64,000 nt of DNA from Aradus depressus (GCA_963662175.1 OY759215.1:51787213-51851212); one strand, 5' to 3'; positions 22,022-32,912 are shown, numbered from the stretch's first letter. Numbers and translations: made by a program. The notes: generated by a model from the letters alone, not told the origin.

Positions 22022-22650
22022 TTTTTTTTTTTTTTTTTTTTTCCGAGGGCTGATTTTGTCACCGCGGACAGAGTAGGCCTATTGTGTGCCCTGTTTGTGT
22101 TGGTCCCTACAGCAGCCCTGTGTCTCTAATAAAGTCCAGGATTCTTCTCAGATTCCTTCCATTATCTGCTTCGGTTCCCTTATGTCAGACCCGAAGCAGT
22201 AAAATCTTCTGCTTTCTAGTGCCCCGCACTGGCTTAGAATATGAACCGGAGTCTCATTTTCCTCGCCACATTTTATGCACAGAAGGCTTCTAGCGATGCC
22301 CATATTGTGTAGGTGTTTGTTCATATAACCTGTAATCAGCCCTGTAGATCCATTCTGCTTATTGTGACTCATGCCCGGTCTTAACTACAAGATCACATCT
22401 CCTACTACCAGAAGGCTCTGTCGTCACTCTGGTGGACATGAGCCCGACTCTACTATGGGAGTCCTAAATGTTGCCTATCCTAAATTTTTATTTACCTAGA
22501 ATAGGAGTCTATAACGATTACCTGAAATTGTACAGGCTCGGGGCCACCGCTTAACGTCCCATCCGAAGGATGACGTGCTTAAGTTTATTTTACCTCTCAG
22601 TCTATTGAACCCGCGATTTTATGCTCAAGCAAGCACACATACATGATTTC
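22022..22650 (-). mobile_element. SINE-T fused to a Jockey-like LINE 3' end (composite copy 1)
   Basis: Minus-strand order: SINE-T with a damaged head (22650), full SINE body to GGGCATGAGTCACAATAA (22370), then LINE coding sequence, LINE 3' UTR and a poly(A) tail seen as T21 at 22022-22042. Only one A tail is present, at the LINE end, and none lies between the two parts. Copy 2 at 10226-10595 has the same order. Confidence 0.65.
22148..22366 (-). pseudogene. LINE ORF2 C-terminal segment (after RNase H)
   Basis: Reads GSTGLITGYMNKHLHNMGIA, then LLCIKCGEENETPVHILSQC and GALESRRF. The TGH/Y-xNKHLHxMG, CxxCGEExET and HILxxC pattern is the zinc-knuckle-like end of ORF2 in Jockey and related non-LTR retrotransposons. 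Upstream reverse transcriptase is absent; the frame begins at the SINE junction. Non-functional. Confidence 0.8.
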
Positions 22651-23089
22651 ATAAGAAGAACGAAACTTTAGTCCATGAATTCACCCTGAAGAAGTACATT
22701 GCAATTAATTCCAGACAATTGTTTTTTTTTTTTGCAATACCGGTGAAAACTCAACATGTACTTTCTGACCGATTACATAACTTCTTCTATACTTTACTAT
22801 ACAATATAGTTTGGGGTGTAGAAAAATTCATTGATGAACTTTTTCATTGAAAGAATACCTCCTTATATTTGTACGTTATTTTGGTAGATACGTTCCTTGT
22901 ATCTTATCTTCAGGAGGGCTGTAAATCCCTACCTATTATTTATTTACTTTTTCCTTATTTATTTTGGTTAATAACTAAATAAATACATACACTGTTAAAA
23001 AAGAAGGAAGTGCATATATTTTTTTAACCCGTACATAAGTACATAACTGATTGTGACTTTGATGAATTTATCGTACATGATAATAGGAT

Positions 23090-23390
23090 ATCGTGGGTCG
23101 AGAAGACATCCCTACCTCTTGTAGGGAAAGCTTAACACAAAATCTCTAATCACTACCGTTGTAATGATCGTATTGATACGAAACTTCATATGTAAATTCA
23201 AAGTTTTATATGGACGACACCTATTAATTTTCAGAGGAATTAGCCAAAGGGGGAGGAGAAGATGCTATAATAACTGATGAAGTAATGAATGTTTCGACAG
23301 AAAATTTTGTAAAAGGATTCAGAAGCCATTATGTAAGTCAAATTGAGTTTTACCCCAAACGGTCGATTTTTGGGTAACCGATTGGCTTAA
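23090..23390 (+). repeat. Family A repeat, partial, invaded by a Penelope-like element
   Basis: Modules CACTACCGTTGTAATGATCG and TTTCAGAGGAATTAGCCAAA. The hairpin-end part of another copy resumes at about 23995-24115 (GGAGGTCGGTAAACATGAAA to the CCTATAC..GTATAG hairpin, opposite orientation), after the Penelope-like insertion. Confidence 0.6.
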
Positions 23391-23505
23391 ATGTAATTTC
23401 TAAGTTTAGGAACGCGGACATATTGTGGAAACTTGTAATAAATAAATAAAACAAACTTATTTTTGAAATATTGTCTATTCCACTAAAGATATAAATATAT
23501 ATAAC

Positions 23506-23534
23506 TACCGGTTTCCGCCTTATACCATCGTCAG
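23506..23534 (-). ncRNA. Hammerhead-like core, minus arm of unit 1
   Basis: CTGACGA, T, GGTATAAGGC(G), GAAA, CCGG, TA. Stem III would be the self-complementary CCGG, which can form only between two copies; the cleavage triplet is GTA. One stem II base is altered (GCG for GCC). Confidence 0.5.
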
Positions 23535-23547
23535 GTCGTAACTAGAC

Positions 23548-23576
23548 CTGACGATGGTGTAAGGCCGAAACCGGTA
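23548..23576 (+). ncRNA. Hammerhead-like core, plus arm of unit 1
   Basis: CTGACGA, T, GGT-GTAAG-GCC as stem II, GAAA, CCGG (stem III), then TA giving the triplet GTA. GAC before the core can pair with GTT after it to start stem I. All invariant bases are intact apart from one extra U between CTGANGA and stem II, which every core in this window shares. Confidence 0.6.
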
Positions 23577-23716
23577 GTTATATATATATCTATATCTTTG
23601 GTGGAATAACTTCTAAGTTGAGGAACGCGGACATATTGTGGAAACTTGTAATAAATGAATAAAACAAACTTATTTTCGAAATATTGTCTATTCCACTAAA
23701 GATATATATATATATA

Positions 23717-23745
23717 TACCGGTTTCGGCTTTATACCATCGTCAG
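23717..23745 (-). ncRNA. Hammerhead-like core, minus arm of unit 2
   Basis: CTGACGA, T, GGTATAAAGCC, GAAA, CCGG, TA: intact boxes. The partner on the plus arm (about 23758-23787) has CTAAGAA in place of CTGANGA and is likely dead. Confidence 0.55.
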
Positions 23746-23788
23746 GTCTAGTTATGAACTAAGAATGGTATAAAGCCGAAACCGGTAG

Positions 23789-23940
<152 letters not shown>

Positions 23941-24115
23941 TTAGTGGAATAGACAATATTTCAAAAATAAGTTTGTTTTATTTATTAATTAAATGTAATT
24001 CTTGGCATCAGGAGGTCGGTAAACATGAAATTCCGTGTAAAACTCCGCATCAAATTTTTTGACCGAATACATAACTTCTCCTATACCTAGGTACTTTGTA
24101 TAGTTGAGGAAGTAA

Positions 24116-24711
24116 AAATGTTTACCTAGGATATTGCTGAGGACCCACCTCTGTTGATTACAGTTATATTTTTTGAAATATGGTCTGTATGAAAGTAAGT
24201 TTTGATCGGTGGTCAGATCCTTCTAAGGACAACGGGTTAGATGAAGGTATAATAAATCTGTATTAGAGAGGAGAGTAGGGCCATTAGCTGAGCTTGTCTG
24301 GTGATTAAGTGATAAAAACTGTAATAAATCTTATAGCAGGGGGGGGGGGGGGGGGGGGGACTAGGAGTGGCCCCTCTGGAACGCTTTCACAATATGTTCA
24401 GTGGGACAAACAAAGTTCTGTAGGCTGTCTGGTACAGTAGCCATCTTCATCTTATGTTAGCTGAAAACAACTTATGTTAGCTCCTAGAAACTTATATAAT
24501 CTGTCTTTCTCCCTTCACACGCCTGCGCCAAGCCATGAAGGTTTATGTGTTTATCGGCCTGAGCCTGTTTGTCTTTCAATGAATAGTATTTATCTTTAAT
24601 AGAATATTCTTGTATTTTCCTCTAAATGTATTAGATTAAATCCCTGTAGTTCACATAATTTAATATAATAATATAAGTTTTTATTAGAGTAAAACAAGAC
24701 GAAAAATCCGG
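24116..24711. other. No gene; G21 tract
   Basis: G run at 24339-24359. Otherwise AT-rich without recognised elements. Confidence 0.35.
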
Positions 24712-25262
24712 CCTTGTACTTCCCCAGTTCGAATTAATTAATTATGTTTTCGCTCTCCCTCTGAGCCTCTTTTCTTTTCTCTGGACCCTTCTCCTTCTAT
24801 TCGACCTATTTCTCGGGAAATTAATAGTTGCTATTCTTGCAGGGTTTTGAATTTAAATATAAAATTTTATGTCGATACATTCATTACATCGGCAGTTATT
24901 GAGATTTTTGAGTCTTCTGATCCCTCCTCTATTCCGCTGAAAATTTATAGTTCTCATTCTTATAAGTCTCTGGATACACATATGAAATTTCGCGTCAATA
25001 CATTCATTACAACGTCATTTATTAGAGTCTATGTGTTAAGCTTCGCTTCTAATACACCTTTGCTCTTTGGCCGATTTGGCTGAAAATCAATAGATGTCTG
25101 TCCTTAAAGGGTTCTTCTTACACATATAAAATTCGTGTTGGGTTCGTGTTGATCATTCATTCTATCTGGAGCTACCGTGTTAACAGACAGATAACTTTTT
25201 TTTTCATTTTTGGATTCAGGATGTCAAAAAACATGAAATTCCGTTCAAAACCCAGCATCGAA
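24712..25262 (-). repeat. Family A repeat
   Basis: Starts with GTACTTCCCCAGTTCGAATT and ATTAATTATGTTTTCGCTC, then modules with GTCGATACATTCATTACATC. It ends in the AAACATGAAATTCCGTTCAA segment, where the final hairpin is replaced by the unusual coding-like repeat at 25266. Confidence 0.75.
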
Positions 25263-25265
25263 ATG

Positions 25266-25448
25266 ACCTTCGGCATGCCTAGGGATTCCGCTCTTCATAA
25301 AATGGTCAAGACTTTTGGCATGCCCAGGGATCCTGCTTCTCCTAGTACGGCCGGGGTCTTCGACATGCCTAGGGATCCCTCTCCTCGTAAAATGGCCTGC
25401 GTAGTATACTTATCCTGCTTGGCATGCGTATCCTTAAAGTATCCTTAA
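25266..25448 (+). CDS. Coding-like patch with an in-frame 15-residue repeat
   Basis: Three 45-bp units (25266-25310, 25311-25355, 25356-25400) translate as TFGMPRDSALHKMVK, TFGMPRDPASPSTAG and VFDMPRDPSPRKMAC, followed by a short Cys-rich end and TAA at 25446-25448. Differences within the MPRD cores are largely synonymous (CCT/CCC, ACC/ACT, TTC/TTT). GC content is well above the flanks. The upstream frame runs into a family A copy, so no start can be chosen. No family recognised: it may be a captured gene fragment, an exon or a minisatellite. Confidence 0.3.
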   Translation, partial: TFGMPRDSALHKMVKTFGMPRDPASPSTAGVFDMPRDPSPRKMACVVYLSCLACVSLKYP

Positions 25449-26419
25449 TTCATAGTTATGCATTGCATGCTTAGAACATGGCAATAAATTAAACTAAAAA
25501 AAATTAAGTATTTCTTTATAGAATTTTTTTTCTTCCTTTAATAGGACTATTTAATGATAAGTTTCAAGTTCATGACGATGGATGATGAGAAAGCTTAAAA
25601 AATATTTCTGCCTCATTTTACCTGAACTTATTTTACTTCTTTAAAAAAATAAAATTAAAATAAATAATCTTTCTCATTTAAAAATTATTACCGAGCATAC
25701 CCCATTCGTCACTTGATGTTAAAATATGAAGTGGAGTCTTCAAGGTTAAGTAACTCATACACGTTATATTGTGGAACATTTAGCAGGGAATGAAGTCCGC
25801 TCCCCAGCCACCAATTAATTATTTAACTTCAACTCCATCTTTGTAAAAAACCATTAAAGATAATTAATAAAATTATAGAGGATATGTTAACCGTTTTTTT
25901 TTTTCTCTTTTGAGTTAATCATTTTAATTGTAGGAGAGAAGGAGGGATGTGTTCACTTATAGCTATTTTATTAAACAGATCCCTGGCAGACCTCTATAAT
26001 TACTGCGTTCAGCTTGAGACCTAGAAATTATTATGTAATTTTCAAACTAATTAGAGCATCAAAGTCTCACACACATTAATTGATTCAGATTGATGATTTG
26101 AATATTTTAATAATGGTTCATTACGTTTTATATTAAATGTGCCCTTTTTGGCCCTGTTCATTTTGTCTAGATAAATTTAGGAAAAATTGTTTGTATAAAA
26201 TATGACTAAATCATAAATTAATTAAAAATAAACAAAAAACCCGACTTAAAAAATAAAGTGAAAATGTCTATAATAGTAACAAAATCTGAGAAAAGGACAA
26301 TTTACTGCATCACAAGTTTTTTTTTTCCTCCTCTTGCCCTGATGTTCCATGCATATTGGTCATAAAATAAAAATGTATTTAATTAATTTTTTGTTTTTAT
26401 TTTTTCCCCTACCGTTAAG
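25449..26419. other. AT-rich, no gene
   Basis: No repeat family or protein-like frame recognised. Confidence 0.3.
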
Positions 26420-26581
26420 AGCCTAGAAGAATCAGAGGGCGCAGTCCAGGCCCCTCGAGGAACCAGTGAGCCATCCGAAGATCAGGAAACGGCACCACTG
26501 GATCATTCTATAAACTTTCCAATGACTAATTTAATAAAAAAAATACACACAATGATTAAACTATTAATACTAAAAAAATAA
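26420..26581 (+). CDS. Possible terminal exon, unknown gene
   Basis: A T-rich tract ending TTTTTTCCCCTACCGTTAAG looks like a splice acceptor. After it the frame SLEESEGAVQAPRGTSEPSE continues DQETAPLDHSINF and stops with TAA at 26579-26581. The first 90 bases are 55-60% GC in an AT-rich setting. There is no homology I recognise, no branch-point evidence, and the last third merges into a repeat. Could equally be a captured fragment. Confidence 0.2.
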   Translation, partial: SLEESEGAVQAPRGTSEPSEDQETAPLDHSINFPMTNLIKKIHTMIKLLILKK

Positions 26582-26589
26582 TTATATTT

Positions 26590-27240
26590 ATTTTTCTATA
26601 AAAAGCAAATTTCTTTTAAAACAAATGAGTAAAAAAACAAAACACGGCCATCATCTGTGTGTGTAGAGACGGGTCGAGGCCTGGGTAGAGTGAGACGGTC
26701 TGAGTGAAGATAGAGAGTGGTGTTTAGGCTTAAAATGTGTTGAACTAAATAGGAGTGAATTGACGGTGAAATTGATCCGCAAAGAAGGTACTGTTGTTTG
26801 TTTGTATGTACAGGATATATGCCCAGAAATATATAACTTAAATTTAAAAAATGGCCAGAAATATAAAACAGAAAAAAAATTGAAATAGTGTTAAGAATTT
26901 AGAGATTTTTTGTTTGTTTTAATGTTTAGTTTTTTTTATTTAATAATGTAGGTAGATGATTTAAAAAAATAAACCCAAATTATTTGTTCTCGTAAATTCT
27001 ATTCTATTCATTTTCCCTGTTGGCCCAGTAAGATTATTTGAAAACCTTTGGATTAGATTTAATATTATTGAAAAAAAATTAAAAATGGCATCTTTTCAGA
27101 AATCCAAATGAAAAGTTTGTTAATTGGAATTTTTTTTAAATATACGTGCACTTTCTTAAAAATTGCACGTCTTGAACTTTTGATATCTTTTTTTAAATAG
27201 AAGACCAGTTATAAAATTTCTACAGCAAATGTGGTAATTT
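26590..27240 (+). repeat. Three-copy interspersed repeat of about 700 bp (copy 2)
   Basis: Shares with 31075-31770 the blocks AAGCAAATTTCTTTTAAAAC, GGGTCGAGGCCTGGGT(A/T), GACGGTCTGAGTGAA, GTGAATTGACGGTGAAATTG, CAAAGAAGGTACTGTTGTTT and CCTGTTGGCCCAGTAAGATT. Non-coding; superfamily unknown. Confidence 0.75.
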
Positions 27241-27452
27241 ATTGTTTATTTATTTTTATGTTTATTATTTGAATAATATGTGGTAATTCTACTTGGTAAT
27301 TAATTTATTGTTTATTTATTTTTATATTTATTATTTGAATAATATGTAGTAATTCTACTTGGTAATTAATTTATTGTTTATTTATTTTTATATTTATTAT
27401 TTGAATAATATGTAGTAATTCTACTTGGTAATTAATTTATTGTTTATTTCAT
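27239..27452 (+). repeat. Tandem array, 66-bp unit, three copies
   Basis: Unit: TTATTGTTTATTTATTTTTA, TTATTATTTGAATAATATG, TAGTAATTCTACTTGGTAAT. The second and third units are nearly identical. It lies at the end of the 700-bp repeat. Confidence 0.85.
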
Positions 27453-29370
27453 TATTATTATTAATTATTATTTATATTTTTATGTATGTATCATTTATTT
27501 AAGATTAACACTTAAACCTTTTTTTTACCACAATATATATTTATTTTTGACTTATTTTGTTATTTTAATACTTGGAAAAGAAAGAAAAAATATATTGTCA
27601 TTCTTATTGTTACGTTTAAATTTTTATATTATTGGTCTTAATGTAGTCATAGAGGACTTGCATAAGATCCATCCTCTTATGTGGAAACATGAGTAGCCGG
27701 GGTGATGTCTGTGGTAAGGGAAAGTCCCTGGTTCCCTATTTGTACTGTGTACTTTGGATTTTTTTTAGAAATTATAAGGAAAATTTGCAAAAATCGTAGC
27801 CGGGCGACCTTGTATTACAATACGGCATAAAAAACGGTTGCCCGACCACAGATTTTGCAAATTTATTTTATAATTTCTGAAAAAATTCAAGGTTAAGCTT
27901 ATGTTGCAGTAAATTATTCTGACTGTTAAATTTCTCAGATTTGGCGTTTTTTTATTTTTAGATACCACATGCGCTATTATAGACTTTTTCAGTTGTTTTT
28001 CATTTTTTATCTGAAGTCTTTGTTTATTTTTAATTTATTTATTTTATTTTATACATTTTTAGTTTCGGTTGTAGTGGCTATGCTATTTGGTGGTATGTCA
28101 CTAACCAAGCTTCAGGCCTGTGCCTTCCTAATAGTTTTATGTACCGTATGTCACTCTTGTTTTATGGAAATCGATCCAGCCGTTTAGCTAGGGGGGAACG
28201 AAGGAACACACCCTAGGTCCCTCGGTGGATGCACCAGCCCACCTTATCTATCTGCAGTCGTCAAACAAGCCACGGCAGTTAGGTATCTTACCAATGAGCT
28301 GTCATGGTCCGAGGAGCTGCATGAGATCGCAAAACATCGCAGAGAAAACATTAATAACACGGTGAGAATAAGGATTTGATTTTTTTTTTTTTTAAACACA
28401 CTAACAGACGTACTTCATTAGCCACAGACAAGTGGAGACAAGACTCGGATGTGGCTGACGATCGGTCAGACAGAGGGAGGCTGTCAGTTGGGCAGCTAGG
28501 ATTGTTAGATGTGGGAGAAGACACTTCACTCAGTCGGTCTCATTTCTCTGGCTTGAGGCTACAATGGTTGGATTACCACATCTCACTGAATTCCACCCAC
28601 AGTGCACAATACATTACTAACCTGGTGACAGATGGAGAGATGAAGACGAGACGGGTAGATCACGATTGCTAAGGAAATTGCAAGTATAGGTCCCTGATCT
28701 TGGTATCTTCAAATCCACATAAGACAAGATGACAAGGTACGGAGGAAGCCCAACGGTTCTAAGGAAGGGATAAGAGCATTGGATGCTTAGGTCCCTAGGT
28801 GCACTCACTAGTCCATCCAATATGTACCCATATTCCAAATATGGTAGAAACTTTTTGAAAGGCTAGTTAGTAGCTGTGTCACAGCCCGTCCTACCTATCC
28901 CAAATTAGAGAACAGAAGGGCATTAACCATTGGGCATATAACAATTTCAGAAAAATATGCATATATTCAGTTGTAGATGTCAAACAGTCGGTTAGCTAAC
29001 TGTTCAAAAGTTATCATTAATAACTGTCAAAACGTTTCGCTTTGAACTGTTGTGTCATGGCCGCAGTTGAAAGATCATTTTTTATACTTGTCAGTTCATT
29101 TTTCTTCGTCTAAATGTGACAAGTAATTCACCACAATCCATCTCACTAGATAATGATTCAATTGAAAATTGTATTGACAAACAATATATTGAACGCTAGC
29201 TATATTGCCTTTGTCGGGTAGATATCGGTGGCGTGAAGTCAGATGAAATGCAGGAAATTAGCGTTTCCTGCCATCAGTCCCCTCACTCACACACCCTCTC
29301 TCTCTATCCCCCCACCCTCCTGAATTACAATTTACTTCCACATCTTCACGAAATATAGGGGATGTTATGT
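27453..29370. other. No gene recognised; mid-GC patch 28190-28680
   Basis: The patch 28200-28830 holds two similar blocks (AGGTCCCT(C/A)GGTG.. at about 28220 and 28790; a third resembles 43606-43625), perhaps LINE 3' pieces. Frames of up to 98 codons show no motif I recognise. Confidence 0.35.
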
Positions 29371-29490
29371 AATCTGTATATATAATTTCGTGTCGATACG
29401 CTATATATATATATCCAAAACCCAAAGGACGACGAAAACCATTGTAATGTATTGACACAAAATTTGATATGTAAATTCAAAGCTCTATAA

Positions 29491-30086
29491 CAGTGGTCGC
29501 CAAACCGTAGCTTTTGGTAGCTCGCGGGGAAATTTCAGACGCAGCGCTTGGATTGGCTAATCTGCACTACTCATCCCCACTACGCGTCTCGCGCGTCTGT
29601 CAGTCAGTGTCTGGTGTGTGATCGTGTTTACACGTTAATTTATTTCTCTTGTGTTTTATGCACACTTCGGACTGCGGTTACTGTTCTAATAATGGCGAGT
29701 TCCAGCAAAAAACAAAAAACTTATCATTTTGATGTTGAATGGCTGCTATAACATATGAGCCTAACATTCAAAAAATTGTTGATGACAAAAAAGAGAGCCA
29801 CCGCTCACATTGAACTATGTTTTTCTAATGCAAATATTTTGTTATATAAATTCTTATGCTATTAATTGCAATGTTAGAAATTGCATTTAATTAGATTAAA
29901 TATAAAAAAGATTTAATATAAAATAATGTATATTTATAGGTAATAAACAACTGTGTGATTTAAACAAAAACATGTATTATTCCCCCCCCCCCCCCCCCCC
30001 CCCCCTTCCCTACTTCGTTGGGTAGCTCACAGTAAAGTTTATGAGCTGTAAGGTAGCTCAGTCGCTTAAAAGTTTGGCGACAACTG
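29491..30086 (+). mobile_element. hAT transposon, internally deleted
   Basis: Terminal inverted repeats CAGTGGTCGCCAAAC and GTTTGGCGACAACTG (one mismatch in 15). Flanked by CTCTATAA (29483-29490) and CTCTAAAA (30087-30094), an 8-bp target duplication with one change. The first and last codons of the transposase remain and all catalytic parts are gone. A C24 tract (29982-30005) has grown in the 3' part. Confidence 0.9.
29692..29813 (+). pseudogene. hAT transposase N- and C-terminal remnants
   Basis: From ATG at 29692 the frame reads MASSSKKQKTYHFDVEWL and stops. From 29751, in a shifted frame, TYEPNIQKIVDDKKESHRSH ends at TGA (29811-29813). The KKQKTYHF..EW start and the Y-P-x-I..LV..K..SH end are typical of hAT transposases of the SPIN/GTF2IRD2-like group. 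The deletion joint lies near 29745-29750. No zinc finger, RNase H fold or dimerisation region is left. Confidence 0.7.
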
Positions 30087-30305
30087 CTCTAAAAGGATGA
30101 TACCTATCAAATTTCCGCAAGATCGGTTGAAGGGAAGGGGGGATTAGAGAATAGGGGCTCGACTCACCCTAATAACTGCCGATGTAATGAATGTATCGAC
30201 ACGAAATTTAGCACGATTCAGAATCCTCTATCTAAAACAAATATTGAATTTTAGCCCAAGCGGTCGATTAGCTTTAGAGGGAGAGCGGAAACATAATTGA
30301 GTATT

Positions 30306-31070
30306 GTGTCTGAAAGGCCGGAATCATCTCGGTTCCGACATCACACCGATACGATACTGTCCTAGTGAGGTAGGAAAACTGCTCAAGAGCCCAGACGCCA
30401 TCTATACGCTGTCTTAGATGTTCTTCTTCAACATCTGGAGAAAACTAACGTAGACAATGAAATATGTGTCTGGAGCAGGAAGATAAGAAGTCTGTCTCTT
30501 GTCTAAAAAGCACTTTATTTATTTTTTATTATTTTTTTTCTTCTTGGAGGGACAAAGTAAACTCCTCAAGTGGTCATGTTAAAGCTTCTATCTTCTTGTA
30601 GTCTCCATCAACATTGAATTACAGATGTTCTGTCTACTGCATTTTGAAGTTATTATAGTGAGAACTTCATCAATTTATTTGTTATAAGTGGGTATTTAAT
30701 ATTTCATCTATTGCAAAATAATAACTGTCTGACCTCTTAGAGATTTTACCAGGCTTTCGAGGTTGCCACAATTGTGAATGTAACAATTCTAAAGGCTAAA
30801 ATGAATAACAAAAAAATTGATGTGGGAAAATAACCTATTATATGTGTATATTTTATATCAATAAATGTTGTCTTTATATAATAATTATATCCAGAATTAT
30901 TCTGGATACACATACATTTCGTGTCGATACTCGTCTGATTTCTCGTTCATATCGACCAATTTCGCAAATATATATGTGTCGTCCTTATGAGGATTTGAAT
31001 GAAAAATATAAAATTTAAGAGATCCTAGAGTTTAGCTCTTCCTAATCCTCTGTGATGTATATAAAAAAAA
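30306..31070. other. No gene; Penelope-like fragment at 30715-30790
   Basis: The fragment (minus strand) holds GGTGGCAACCTCGAAAGCC-like sequence and the CTAAGAGGTCAGAC block, matching the 56275-57350 element. The CTGANGA box is lost. A small family A scrap lies near 30900-31010. Confidence 0.45.
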
Positions 31071-31074
31071 ATAT

Positions 31075-31770
31075 ACACACATTAAAATGATTAAATTATA
31101 AAAATTAAAGAATTAATTATATTTATTTTTATATAAAAAGCAAATTTCTTTTAAAACAAATGAGTAAAAAAAACACGGCCATCAGCTGTTTTTTTAGTGT
31201 GTGTGGAGAGAGTCGAGGCCTGGGTTCAATGGAGACGGTCTGAGTGAAAGATGGACAGTGGTGTTTAGGCTTAAGTTGTAATGAACTAAATCTAGTTCAC
31301 TTCTATTTATAGAAGTGAATTGACAGTGAAATTGATCTTCAAAGAAGGTACTGTTGTTTGTTTATATGTAACAGGATTTATGCCCAGAAATATATAACAT
31401 AAATTACAAAAATGGCCAAAATAAAAAACAAAAAAAATTGAAATAGTTTTAAAGATTTAGTTTTTAAGATTTTTCTTTTGATTTTTGTTTGTTCCAATGT
31501 TTAGTTTTTAATTTTAATAATGTAGATTTAAGAAAAGAAACCCAATATCTGTTTTCGAAAATTCTATTCTATTCATTTTCCCTGTTGGCCCAGTAAGATT
31601 ATTTGAAAACCTTTGGATTAGATTTAATATTTTTGTAAAATTTAGAAGACAAAATGGCATCTCTTTAGAAATCCAAATAAAAAGTTTGTTAATTTTAATT
31701 TTTTTTTAAAAACTACTGTAGAAATCAAAATTTAGCAATAGAAAAGAGATAAAATTTCTACAGGAAATGT
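31075..31770 (+). repeat. Three-copy interspersed repeat of about 700 bp (copy 3)
   Basis: See 26590-27240 for the shared blocks. This copy ends in CAGGAAATGTGGTAAATTAT, followed by the start of the same TTATTGTTTATTC array seen at 27239. Confidence 0.75.
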
Positions 31771-31934
31771 GGTAAATTATATTGTTTATTCTTTTTGTTT
31801 ATTCAATGTTTATTAATTCAATTAGGTATTTATTATTTATATTTTTATTTATTTTGATTTATTATAATTGTACACTTAAACTTCTTTTTTTTTTACCACA
31901 CCTCCCTTCCTTTTTCCAATCAATAGTTGTAAAA

Positions 31935-32100
31935 TTTCGTGTCGATAAATTTATTCTACCGGTAAGTATCGTGTTCATAGACAAAATTTAAATTGAGGAT
32001 TCGAAAGTCCTTGAGTAAGAAATCTATTGATTTTCAACCAAGGTAATTAATTGGTTTCAGAGGGAGAGCGAAAACGTATTTAATTAATCCGCACTGGATT
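31935..32100 (+). repeat. Family A repeat, short partial
   Basis: AAATTTCGTGTCGATAAATT, TATTGATTTTCAACCAAGG and GGGAGAGCGAAAACG landmarks. A minus-strand end (GTACTTCCCCAGAACAAACT) follows at about 32525-32575. Confidence 0.6.
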
Positions 32101-32619
32101 AACTGACAACTTTATTTTTATGTAGTTCGGACGAGCAAAATACTCAAATTGAGAGGATGACCCTAGTTATGACGGTGATTGTGCATGCAGTCCACTGCTG
32201 TTTACCAGACACATCCTGAACTAGAGATCAGATGAAGAGAGAGGCTGATGAAGATGAACTGGACTAACAGAGCAATGTAGAGGATCTCCAAAGATTGTCT
32301 GTCGAGAGCTGTCTCTCGAAAGAAATGAGATTACATTAATGGGCGTCTGACAGTGGATCTTGATACTCAGCCGACCAGCTCCGTGATTTAGTGACATCAC
32401 TTGTTCCGATTTATTGATACCATTAGCTATGAAACAGGATTATAGGCACAAGGCCAACCCAAATCTTCTGCTTCTAATCAGTTCATGTTACTACGGATAG
32501 AGAAAATATGATAAGAATGTCAATCGCCGACAATGTACTTCCCCAGAACAAACTAATTAATTAACTTTTTCGCACCCCACCCCCCCCCCCAACAAAAAAA
32601 AAAAAAAAAAAATTTTGGA

Positions 32620-32912
32620 GTTGTACCCCTTTACGTCTACAGGACAAAAGTAGCAATCATTCAGGTGTTTTTTTGGCTCACTCCATACCATAGGAACCCC
32701 AAATCTGAAAGCAGTATTTTTTTAACTGACCATCTTCCTAAGTTTCCACGCAAACCTTGTCCACTTCTTATCTTCATCTCCTAGTTTCACTCCAAAGAAT
32801 AGTACACTTTTCCAATAAAACTAGTAATATTTCTTTGATGCTTCTTAATCATAAACTCTCCACAAATATAATATAAACTGTTAAGAGAGTTTACACATCC
32901 ACGGTTCGCCAT
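32620..32912 (-). pseudogene. Degenerate copy of a widespread insect transposon-associated protein
   Basis: Minus strand from 32912: MANRGCVNSLNSLYYICGEF, then HQRNITSFIGK; after a frameshift GDEDKKWTRFAWKLRKM; then KNTAFRFGVPMVWSEPKKHL and NDCYFCPVDVKGYN. The order CVNSxxxxxYICGE, GDxDKxW, FGVPMVWxEPxxHxxDCYFC is the signature of an uncharacterised zinc-binding protein present in many copies in aphid and other arthropod genomes, probably linked to a DNA transposon. At least two frameshifts and stops, so it is dead. It ends where a T/C homopolymer block begins. Confidence 0.75.

Larger units (their letters stand above)
29380..30305 (+). repeat. Family A repeat split by a hAT element
   Basis: Left part 29380-29490 (CGTGTCGATACG, GTAATGTATTGACACAAAAT); right part 30087-30305 (ACTGCCGATGTAATGAATGT, GAGGGAGAGCGGAAACATAA). 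The two join in register once the hAT element and one copy of its 8-bp duplication are removed. Confidence 0.75.

Noticed and set aside
28376..28838. 98- and 73-codon ORFs in a mid-GC patch
   Set aside because: No recognisable domain, and the flanking blocks repeat elsewhere (28220, 28790, 43606), so this is probably repeat-derived; not called a gene.
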